Shown: one piece after another, positions 1-6,254 of the stretch | How positions within the stretch are numbered: position 1 is the first letter of the stretch | Layout of the letters: every line of letters begins with the position of its first letter | NCBI GenBank assembly: GCA_016191895.1 | Contig: JACPVD010000044.1 | Coordinates: forward strand, 1-11,975 | DNA length: 11,975 nt | Reading direction: 5' to 3' | Origin: Chloroflexota bacterium | GTDB lineage: Bacteria; Chloroflexota; Anaerolineae; Anaerolineales; Villigracilaceae | Program-made: the position numbers and the translations under genes | The notes under the pieces: model-generated | What the model saw: only the letters and a program-made list of their open reading frames with translations | Database searches by the model: none | Told to the model about the DNA's origin: nothing

Positions 1-1
1 A

Positions 2-2701
2 CTCCTCATTTGTTTCCGCGGTCAGGCAGGATTTGTACTTCCTGCACTCGCGCAGGTTCGTGGTAACCACAGGTTTCAATGCGGCCATGTATTCAAAGAT
101 TTTCACCGGAGACACGGCATCGGTCAATGGGGTCCGCTTGAAAGGCAGGATCGCGATGTCGTAATGAACGGCATATTTGTTCAGGTCAACGTAATGTTTG
201 CTGCCGAGGAAGTGAACGCGGGGATGACTCTTGAGCCCGCTTTTTTCGAATTCTCCGTCGTGTTCGTGGCCGATCAACACCAGTTCGTAACTGCCTTCGT
301 CGGCGATCATGCGCAGGAGGTCGTAATCGATCCATTGTGCCAGCGCGCCGTGATAGGCGACGATGACTTTTCCGGTCATGGCCGGTTTCATATCCGCAGG
401 CGGTTCGCCTTTTGGAATCCGCCAGTTATCGAGATCGACTCCGTTCGTGCTGAGAAGATAATTTGTCGAACGATGCTGGCGCACTTCCTCCACCAATTGA
501 TCGGATGTGGCGACAACGATCACGCGCTCGTCCTTCAACAACGCTTCATGGCGTTTATGCACAAGGTCGGGGACATTGCCGGTGATGTGCGGGCTGATCT
601 CGTCGATGTATTCGTACACCACCTTGAATCCCTTGCGGACGAACTCCTCCACATCTTCAGCCGTGGTGACCAGGTCAATGGATTCGATACGCAGGATACA
701 GGACGATGCTTTCTTCTCCAACGCTGCAAGTACGCGGTTCACCAGTTCCTGATCGGTCGCCTTGTAGACATATAAATTGGGCGCGGCTTCTTTGTAGACA
801 AAGACATCTTTGTCCACCGTGGGATGCCCGCCGTAGATGGCAACGCCGCCGAGTTTGGCCGATTGAAGCGAAACATGCTGGAAACGCTGAAAGAGCATTG
901 TGTTCCAGCCCATTGGAATATGGAAGAGATCGAAGAAGCCTTTGTGCCGCGCAATGATTCTTTCCAGTTCGCCCAGTTCGCGATCGTAGCGATCCTTGAA
1001 CAGCCGCTTTTTGATCGGATAAAACAGGCGGATGAAGACCACCCCGATGCCTTTGAGAATCGCGCCGAAGAATCCGTTCACGCGAATCGATGTGCGGGCG
1101 CGGGCGTATAACTCTTTCGGCTTGCGATACAGCCAGTGGAAAAAGAAACGGACAATCTTCTCGCGGAATCCGCCGGGCGGCATCAAAGTCACCTTGATCT
1201 TGTGAAGAACCTGCCCGAGTTTCCACGTGTTGCTGTTGAGCATTTGGTGAATCTGATATTCCTGCTGATTGGCGACTTGCTGAATTTTGGCTATCGCCTG
1301 ATCCTTCTCGGCAATTTGATCCACCCGCCCCTGAATCTCCTTGTGAAGCCCCTGAATGTTGTAATCCCTTAGGTCGATCTGATGCAGAAGGCGGCGGATT
1401 TCTTCTTCATTCGCCGCCACCTGCGCGGTCAGCCTTTGCGCATCCTGCTCGCGGACGGCGAAGGCGCCGGTCTGGCGAATCGCCAGACTGCGAAGCAGGT
1501 TAATGGCAACCGGCTTTTCCGTTCGCTTGATTTTTCCATCCAGCAGTTTCAATGCCAGTGTCGTGTTCGTTTGCGCGAGTTGTTTTAGTTGCCCGCCGCG
1601 CTTCGAAAGGATGCGTTGAATTTCCTTATGCCCATTCCACGCATTCCCCAATGCGGAGGCAATTTGATCCACATTCATGGTTTGAAGGTCGAGCGCGTGT
1701 TTGGATAGCCCCAATAGTTTCATCAGGTTGGCGACTTTGGGATCGTAGACCAGCGCAACTGATGGAACGCCGACGCTTGCGGCAAAGATCAACGAATGCA
1801 GGCGCATCCCGACAATCATGCGACAACGGGCGATCAATCCTTCCAACACCTGCGGAGAATACGCCTTCGATAAAAGCGTAACCCGCCTGCGCTGTTTCAT
1901 CATGGATTTGATTTCACGGGCAACGCTGTGATCGTTTTCCAACTCGTGTTCGCTTACTTGAAACGGGATGAACACGACCTGGGCCTTTTGCGCTTCGAGG
2001 AATCGATCCAACGCCTCAGCCACTTCCTTCTTCCAGGCATCGGACTTTTCTCCCTCGGTCCAGTTCCGCAAACTGACGCCGATGATCGGCCCCTTGGCCG
2101 GGTCGATCTTCGCGGCGTGGAAGATGTCAGCGGCGGCCTTTGCATCGGGCGCGAGAGTCAGCGCCGGGTCCGGTTTGATCGCGATCTGTCTGGCGGGGAA
2201 TCCCAATTCGGCGAGAAGCGCTTTCGATTCCGAGTCGCGCACAGTGACGGCGTCTGCAAGTTCGAATGTGAATCGAGTCCAGCGTTTGCCTTCGTTGGTG
2301 ATCAACGGCCCGACGCCGACGGAATAAACCATGAACGGTTTATCATACAGCGTGGCGAGCAGGCCGATGGAACTGTAAAAGGAAATGCCCCAATGAAACT
2401 CGGTGAGTTGGGTATCGGCTGGGGTGCCCCAGTAATCCTGAAAAATTCCCCCGCCGCCCAAAATGACGAGGTCGCTTTCACGCGCCGCGTCCAGCATTTT
2501 GTTCACATCCTTCCAATGGACGGCGCGGACGCCGTGACGGCGTTCGGTATCGGCCGGGTTGGATGAAATGACGATAAATTCAAGGTTTTTGCGCTGTTTT
2601 TTCAGGTTGACCAGTATCGCGCTGAGGATGGCCTCATCGCCGGCGTTGCCAAACCCGTAATATCCCGCGATCAGGATCACGCTCTTTTTTTTCTCGTTCA
2701 C
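2..2701 (-). CDS. CsaB-type polysaccharide pyruvyltransferase fused through a coiled coil to a GT4-like glycosyltransferase (3' end outside window)
   Basis: I read this frame codon by codon on the minus strand: it is open for 900 codons with no stop and leaves the window at base 1, so the C-terminus is missing. Residues 1-385 look like CsaB-type pyruvyltransferase: GYYGFGNAGDE at 13-23, a GGGG turn at 82-85, GVSLRN near 210, and GMRLH at 298-302. This family transfers pyruvate from phosphoenolpyruvate to a sugar as a ketal. Residues about 410-485 are a heptad-rich coiled coil ending in LNSNTWKLG (488-496), a stalk common in surface-sugar glycosyltransferases. Residues about 565-900 look like a GT-B (GT4-like) glycosyltransferase, with STNGVD at 751-756 and SPVKIFEYM at 864-872. 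The start is GTG at 2701: an in-frame TAA lies 13 codons upstream with no other start between, and GGAGAGG lies about 11 bases before it. Which sugars are used cannot be told. The fusion itself is certain from the reading frame; the domain names are from motifs. Confidence 0.88.
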   Translation of the reverse strand, partial: MNEKKKSVILIAGYYGFGNAGDEAILSAILVNLKKQRKNLEFIVISSNPADTERRHGVRAVHWKDVNKMLDAARESDLVILGGGGIFQDYWGTPADTQLTEFHWGISFYSSIGLLATLYDKPFMVYSVGVGPLITNEGKRWTRFTFELADAVTVRDSESKALLAELGFPARQIAIKPDPALTLAPDAKAAADIFHAAKIDPAKGPIIGVSLRNWTEGEKSDAWKKEVAEALDRFLEAQKAQVVFIPFQVSEHELENDHSVAREIKSMMKQRRRVTLLSKAYSPQVLEGLIARCRMIVGMRLHSLIFAASVGVPSVALVYDPKVANLMKLLGLSKHALDLQTMNVDQIASALGNAWNGHKEIQRILSKRGGQLKQLAQTNTTLALKLLDGKIKRTEKPVAINLLRSLAIRQTGAFAVREQDAQRLTAQVAANEEEIRRLLHQIDLRDYNIQGLHKEIQGRVDQIAEKDQAIAKIQQVANQQEYQIHQMLNSNTWKLGQVLHKIKVTLMPPGGFREKIVRFFFHWLYRKPKELYARARTSIRVNGFFGAILKGIGVVFIRLFYPIKKRLFKDRYDRELGELERIIARHKGFFDLFHIPMGWNTMLFQRFQHVSLQSAKLGGVAIYGGHPTVDKDVFVYKEAAPNLYVYKATDQELVNRVLAALEKKASSCILRIESIDLVTTAEDVEEFVRKGFKVVYEYIDEISPHITGNVPDLVHKRHEALLKDERVIVVATSDQLVEEVRQHRSTNYLLSTNGVDLDNWRIPKGEPPADMKPAMTGKVIVAYHGALAQWIDYDLLRMIADEGSYELVLIGHEHDGEFEKSGLKSHPRVHFLGSKHYVDLNKYAVHYDIAILPFKRTPLTDAVSPVKIFEYMAALKPVVTTNLRECRKYKSCLTAETNEE

Positions 2702-2736
2702 GTTTGATGCTGCCTCTCCAAAAACAGGGTCACCCC

Positions 2737-2765
2737 ATTATCACCGAACTCCCCGTAAGAATCAA
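2737..2765 (-). promoter_or_regulatory. Putative sigma-70 promoter for the pyruvyltransferase-glycosyltransferase gene
   Basis: On the minus strand, TTGATT (2760-2765) and GATAAT (2737-2742) are separated by exactly 17 bases. They match the -35 and -10 consensus at 4 of 6 and 5 of 6 positions. The start of transcription would fall near 2730, giving a leader of about 30 bases before the GTG at 2701. It lies downstream of hairpin element A, so this gene could be transcribed separately from the sulfotransferase gene. Confidence 0.5.
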
Positions 2766-2792
2766 TGCCGATGACGTAAAGCAGTTAATGGA

Positions 2793-2861
2793 GGTGTGGG
2801 GTGTTGTGAGCGCGCTTCGCGCGCTCACAACACCCCACACCCCAATTTATGGAGAGGATAC
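2793..2861. repeat. Dispersed hairpin element, copy A
   Basis: A perfect 23-bp stem (2793-2815 with 2819-2841) closes on a 3-base TTC loop. The flank CCCCAATTTATGGAGAGGATAC (ending at 2861) is the reverse complement of the left flank of copies B and C. The opposite side (before 2793) does not match the other copies, so this copy is either truncated or rearranged. It lies immediately after the sulfotransferase stop codon (2863-2865) and may act as a terminator or mRNA 3' stabiliser. Confidence 0.85.
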
Positions 2862-2862
2862 G

Positions 2863-3735
2863 TTAAAAGGATTCGTACAGATTGGTTTCAAAGGGCAGGG
2901 ATCCCCTGCGAATCGCTTCGATCTGTTCCTCGGTCAATGCCGTGCGCCATTTGTCGATCTGCTTTCGGCTGTCGCGCTGGGTTTCGTAAAAACCGCCGTC
3001 TGAGCCGGTTGTCTTTTTTTCGATCTCGGCGCGAACCGTCTCATCCCACGACAGGCCGAGTTTTTCATACAATGCCTTGAACTCTGCAATTGGATCGCCC
3101 GCCAATTTTTCGAAGGCAACCCATGTCCATGCGGGGTGAGACTGAAACCACTTCTGAACTTTTTGATTTGTCATTCCCCAATCCCGCCCTAATTTCTCCA
3201 ACCTTGCAATGGGATGATTGTCTATATTTTGGTGGTGCTTGATCTGGCGCATGGTGCTTTCGCTCCTGCCGGCCGGGTGGCGGCAGATGTAGAGAGCGTT
3301 GGCGCTCTTAATGGCATCACAAACATCCGGCATCACATCCAACAACGCAATTGGCTTGATGCAGATCGTTTCGATTGATTTGTCGGTTCTGAGTGCGGCC
3401 AGAAGCATTACGCAGATCAGCAGGTGGGCCTTGAACGGCTTTTGCGATTCAAGAAAGACAAAATCCCAGAAGCTTTCCGGCGGGAGTGGGACGCTGTTTT
3501 CATAGCGGTATTTCATTAACGCCGAATCGGGTTCGTGGACATAAAGGGACGAAGCATTCAGGGCGAGAAATTCGCCCAACATGCTCGTTCCGCTCCGGCT
3601 CATCCCGAAGATCAGGATGACTTTTTTCTTCCGAAACAGAAGAACCAGGTTCGTTAATAGCGCAAGGATGCGCCGATAGGGATATGTATTTTTGATGAAT
3701 TGGTAGGTTTTTGTGTCTGTAAGATAGTTTTGCAT
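2863..3735 (-). CDS. Sulfotransferase family protein
   Basis: 290 aa, close to the usual length for bacterial members of the PAPS-dependent sulfotransferase family. The 5'-phosphosulfate binding loop is FGMSRSGTSML at about 43-53. The 3'-phosphate binding element is YICRHPAGRSES at 149-160, with R152 and a downstream serine in the expected places. The C-terminal WRTALTEEQIEAI (263-275) is typical of the end of this fold. The family moves sulfate from PAPS to a hydroxyl or amine on a carbohydrate or other acceptor; the acceptor here is unknown, but neighbouring sugar genes suggest a surface glycan. A hydrophobic stretch (about 22-42) precedes the P-loop and is probably the first strand rather than a membrane anchor. 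Start ATG at 3735 is chosen because no other start lies close by, although the ribosome binding site is weak. Hairpin elements flank the gene on both sides. Confidence 0.85.
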   Translation of the reverse strand: MQNYLTDTKTYQFIKNTYPYRRILALLTNLVLLFRKKKVILIFGMSRSGTSMLGEFLALNASSLYVHEPDSALMKYRYENSVPLPPESFWDFVFLESQKPFKAHLLICVMLLAALRTDKSIETICIKPIALLDVMPDVCDAIKSANALYICRHPAGRSESTMRQIKHHQNIDNHPIARLEKLGRDWGMTNQKVQKWFQSHPAWTWVAFEKLAGDPIAEFKALYEKLGLSWDETVRAEIEKKTTGSDGGFYETQRDSRKQIDKWRTALTEEQIEAIRRGSLPFETNLYESF

Positions 3736-3784
3736 TTGGGTCCGGGCGATAATTTCGACTACGCAGTACGACAGGATGATCGGC

Positions 3785-3866
3785 GTATCCTCTCAATAGA
3801 ATTGGGGCGTGGGGTGTTCTGAGCGCGCTCAGAACACCCCACTTTCCCTTCTTTTTGAAAAGATAC
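3785..3866. repeat. Dispersed hairpin element, copy B
   Basis: A perfect 34-bp palindrome without a loop (3809-3842) sits between two matching ends. The left end is GTATCCTCTCAA (3785-3796), the right end TTGAAAAGATAC (3855-3866); these are inverted repeats with two mismatches. Inside the ends are the sequences ATTGGGG on the left and a pyrimidine tract, CTTTCCCTTCTTTTT, on the right, both shared with copy C. It lies between the sulfotransferase start and the terminator of the lipoprotein gene. Confidence 0.87.
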
Positions 3867-3904
3867 TGTGAGGCAGTGACACGTTGCAATACGCGGCAAA
3901 CTCA

Positions 3905-3962
3905 TAAAAGTATACCCCGAAACGACGGCAATTTTGTTGACGAATTGCGAGCCGTTTCGGGG
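3905..3962 (-). terminator. Putative rho-independent terminator of the lipoprotein gene
   Basis: On the minus strand a hairpin forms from CCCCGAAACG (3953-3962, read in reverse) paired with CGTTTCGGGG (3915-3924). A second 6-bp stem (3928-3933 with 3943-3948) sits inside it. It is followed by TATACTTTTA (3905-3914), a U-rich tail. It lies about 25 bases after the lipoprotein stop codon. Confidence 0.65.
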
Positions 3963-3986
3963 CAGTTGGGTGATCAAAGCAAATCC

Positions 3987-4583
3987 CTACTGCGTGAGCG
4001 TAAAGGTCTGGAGCATGGCTTCGCCTTCGAGCGAAGCGGGGATCAATTGATATACCCAGTCCCCGCCTGAAAAGAAGTAGGAACAGTCGGGAACCACCAT
4101 GGTGGAGATACACACCTTTAGCCCGGAAACTTTGGACGCCTGAAATTGTTTGGGCGAAGCGTCGGCGCCTGGCATGCCGGCGGACTTCAGCCATTCCTCA
4201 AGCGAGTCTGCCTGCCCCAGAGCATGAATGCGGATTTCAAGATCGGGCGGCTCCAGGTCAGCCACGTCGCTGTTGGCTTTGGCAGGACTCAGAATCACAA
4301 ATGCCGCAGCCGGTTTCGGGGTGAGCCGATCCAGTTTTTCTCCCTGCAAGGGGCGGAAGGTATAGTCGGATGGATGGTCAACCCCAAATTTATAGGTGGT
4401 GTCACCATACGTAACCCATGTGTCGGAAGGCGCGACTTGCGCTTCGGACGGCGGCGTCTGCGAATCTCCTTCCCCATATCCGAAATCCGAATCTGAGCCT
4501 GTCACCGGGACCGGCGAACAGGCGGCAAGTAACAATCCGACAAGCGTTATCAACACGCCGGGAATACCATTTTTTGCGGACAT
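3987..4583 (-). CDS. Small lipoprotein of unknown function
   Basis: 198 aa. The N-terminus has a charged start, a hydrophobic core (about 8-19) and the lipobox LAAC, so C22 would be lipidated and the protein anchored in a membrane, facing outwards. A short Ser, Pro and acidic linker (23-55) follows. The rest is a globular region with a YGDTTYKFGVDHPSDYTF stretch (59-76) reminiscent of PsbP-like or similar small extracytoplasmic domains, and Cys158 and Cys167, which could form a disulfide. I do not recognise a specific family, so no function is claimed. The start at 4583 is preferred over an ATG 39 bases upstream because AAGGAGAT lies at the right distance before it. It stands alone between a terminator downstream and hairpin element C upstream. 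Confidence 0.8.
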   Translation of the reverse strand: MSAKNGIPGVLITLVGLLLAACSPVPVTGSDSDFGYGEGDSQTPPSEAQVAPSDTWVTYGDTTYKFGVDHPSDYTFRPLQGEKLDRLTPKPAAAFVILSPAKANSDVADLEPPDLEIRIHALGQADSLEEWLKSAGMPGADASPKQFQASKVSGLKVCISTMVVPDCSYFFSGGDWVYQLIPASLEGEAMLQTFTLTQ

Positions 4584-4636
4584 GATCTCATCTCCTTTTG
4601 AATGGACAAAATAGAACATCATAGCTCACCTTACGC

Positions 4637-4685
4637 CTCGCGCTTCGACTGGTTTCGACAGGCTCAACCTGAGGCTCAGCGAGTA
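4637..4685. repeat. REP-like short intergenic repeat
   Basis: The stretch holds CGCTTCGACTGG followed by TTTCGACAGGCTCAACCTG and GGCTCAGCG. It resembles the CTTCGAC/GCTCAG type of short palindromic repeat found in high copy in many environmental genomes. It lies in the leader region of the lipoprotein gene. Only one copy is visible here, so membership of a family is recalled, not shown. Confidence 0.5.
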
Positions 4686-4741
4686 AAGTAACCTCATAAG
4701 ATAAGGACGATTCGCGGCCTTGACAGGTTCCCCCGATTTTT

Positions 4742-4832
4742 GTATCTTCTCAACAAATTGGGGTGTGGGGTGTTGTGGGCGCGCTTCGCGCGCCCACAAC
4801 ACCCCACTTCCCTCCTCTATTTGAAAAGATAC
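4742..4832. repeat. Dispersed hairpin element, copy C (most complete copy)
   Basis: A perfect 20-bp stem (4765-4784 with 4788-4807) with a TTC loop lies between terminal inverted repeats GTATCTTCTCAA (4742-4753) and TTGAAAAGATAC (4821-4832), which match at 11 of 12 positions. The left interior is AAATTGGGGTG and the right interior is a pyrimidine tract starting CTTCCC. No reading frame inside is long enough to encode a transposase, so the element would be non-autonomous. Confidence 0.9.
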
Positions 4833-4840
4833 CGATTTTG

Positions 4841-4875
4841 AAAAAAAATCCGGGCCCGGCAATACCGGGCCCGGA
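4841..4875 (-). terminator. Rho-independent terminator of the serine protease gene
   Basis: On the minus strand an 11-bp perfect stem (TCCGGGCCCGG, 4865-4875 with 4849-4859) and a 5-base loop are followed by eight T residues (4841-4848). It begins 28 bases after the stop codon at 4903. This is a textbook intrinsic terminator. Confidence 0.93.
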
Positions 4876-4902
4876 AATATCGTATCAACAAAGGGCTGGT
4901 TA

Positions 4903-6066
4903 TTAACAGGGAGCGGAAGTACACAATGGAACAATATTGCTACTGGTAAACCGCGCCCCATACATGTTTTGCGTGCCTACATAGATGCCGGAGTTCACGC
5001 CATCCACGGATCCGCCGACTCCAAGCGAGTAGTTGGGCATCCACGGGCCGCCGCTGATGCCGCCGCCCCAGTTGCATCCGGTTCCGCGGGTATCGGTCGT
5101 CTGCTGGAAGCTTTCAGAGGCGCAGGCGCGCAGGTACAGGCCGGCGCCGGCGATATAGGTATTGGCGTAATTCTTGAGCGGGTACCCCATCACATGGAAG
5201 TGTCGGACATAACCGTAATTCCACTGGCGTCCCGCATACCCCACCGCAGTATTCAGGGTTTGCCCGGATGAATTGTTGCCCATCTTGCAAACGGCCACAT
5301 CGTATTTCGTCCAGCCGTTGATCGAGAAACTGCCGGACAGATTGATCCAGGAAGTCAGAACCACGCACTTGGTCGCCACAAATGTCCCATAAGGCGCGGA
5401 GCCGTTGCGGTAGGCGGGGGTGAATACCCAGTTGGAGAACCATCGGTTATTGGTGGAATCATATACGCAGTGGGCGGCAGTTACGATCGCGTTTCCACTG
5501 ATGGCGGTGGCGGAACAGTAATAGGTGCTGCCCAGATCGAGGAAGGTCAGCCTGCCAACCCACTTGTGGGGATACATCGTTTGCACAGTGGTGTTGGCCT
5601 GATTGACGGTGTAACTGGTGTAAACCTGAGTGGTGCCGGCCGGTTCGTCCATTGCCATGGCTGCCATATCGGCCGGGGTCCCAAAGTTGGGAGCCGCCCA
5701 GTCATAAGCATAAGCGGATTGCGCTTCCACATCGGCGGAAGGCGACGGATATCCTGCGGGAGAAAACCCCGGTTCCATGTCGGCGGCGCTTGACTCGGAC
5801 AAAGCGCTTTCGTCGATTAACGCCGGGGCTGTATCAACGGGTATTGCCATTTCTGCCGCATCTGCCAGCCGTTGGCGCGTCCAATAGGCCATGGCCGCCT
5901 TCTGTTCGGCCGGGGAAATGACCTTGGACACGACCAGGTCATTGATCGCAGCTTGTTCATTGCCTGCGCCGGTGGATGCCTTCTGTGCCTGAACGCTGGA
6001 ACCGAACACCTGGACAACCAGCAACAAAATTACCACCACCGAAGCGATTCTTGCTTTTGCTTGCAT
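4903..6066 (-). CDS. Secreted trypsin/chymotrypsin-fold serine protease
   Basis: 387 aa. Residues 1-28 form a signal peptide (positive start, hydrophobic 8-22, likely cut after VQAQ). Residues about 29-160 are a low-complexity, Ala/Glu/Pro-rich segment without protease motifs, probably a propeptide. The catalytic domain follows: His199 in VTAAHCV, Asp256 in KYDVAVC, Ser338 in GGGISGGPW. This is the S1/PA-clan triad in the usual order, closest in style to the V8/glutamyl-endopeptidase group. Several cysteines (184, 200, 234, 260, 315, 331, 382, 387) suggest disulfides, fitting an extracellular enzyme. The start at 6066 is preferred over an in-frame ATG 60 bases upstream because GGAGAG lies just before it and the signal peptide begins there. 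A strong terminator follows. Substrate specificity cannot be read from the sequence. Confidence 0.9.
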   Translation of the reverse strand: MQAKARIASVVVILLLVVQVFGSSVQAQKASTGAGNEQAAINDLVVSKVISPAEQKAAMAYWTRQRLADAAEMAIPVDTAPALIDESALSESSAADMEPGFSPAGYPSPSADVEAQSAYAYDWAAPNFGTPADMAAMAMDEPAGTTQVYTSYTVNQANTTVQTMYPHKWVGRLTFLDLGSTYYCSATAISGNAIVTAAHCVYDSTNNRWFSNWVFTPAYRNGSAPYGTFVATKCVVLTSWINLSGSFSINGWTKYDVAVCKMGNNSSGQTLNTAVGYAGRQWNYGYVRHFHVMGYPLKNYANTYIAGAGLYLRACASESFQQTTDTRGTGCNWGGGISGGPWMPNYSLGVGGSVDGVNSGIYVGTQNMYGARFTSSNIVPLCTSAPC

Positions 6067-6204
6067 TTTTCTCTCCTTTTTCTGATTTGACTCCTGCAGA
6101 ACATGCGTTGCAGACACGCACCCCAAAAATCATCCAAAGCCGATTTTTTTGGAAGTTCGACCTCCTTCCTAGCCTTCTGAAAATCCCTTCCAATTCATTA
6201 TCGC

Positions 6205-6232
6205 ATAATCCATTGGATTTTCAATGGTCAAA
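6205..6232 (-). promoter_or_regulatory. Possible promoter with overlapping palindrome upstream of the serine protease
   Basis: On the minus strand TTGACC (6227-6232) and GATTAT (6205-6210) are 16 bases apart, matching consensus at 5 and 4 of 6 positions. The palindrome CCATTG-6-CAATGG (6210-6227) fills the spacer and could be a binding site for a regulator. It would give a leader of about 130 bases. Only moderate support. Confidence 0.35.
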
Positions 6233-6254
6233 TGTACTAATCGACACGAAATAT

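Larger units (their letters stand above)
4584..4902. other. Gene-free stretch between lipoprotein and serine protease genes
   Basis: 319 bases without a convincing gene. From right to left it holds the serine protease terminator (4841-4875), hairpin element C (4742-4832), a spacer with a TTGACA sequence (4720-4725), a REP-like repeat (4637-4685) and the leader of the lipoprotein gene. Reading frames crossing it encode only translated repeat sequence. Confidence 0.75.

Noticed and set aside
164..2566. Plus-strand open frames, e.g. 164-775 and 1928-2566
   Set aside because: They lie opposite the pyruvyltransferase-glycosyltransferase frame, carry no recognisable motifs, and have no ribosome binding sites; they are mirror-frame shadows of a GC-rich gene.
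3841..3866. Outward promoter from the hairpin element ends (TTGAAA/TTGAGA as a -35)
   Set aside because: At copies B and C no -10-like hexamer lies 16-18 bases beyond these sequences.
4626..4961. 111-codon minus-strand frame between the serine protease and the lipoprotein
   Set aside because: It consists of translated terminator, hairpin element C and REP-like repeat sequence.
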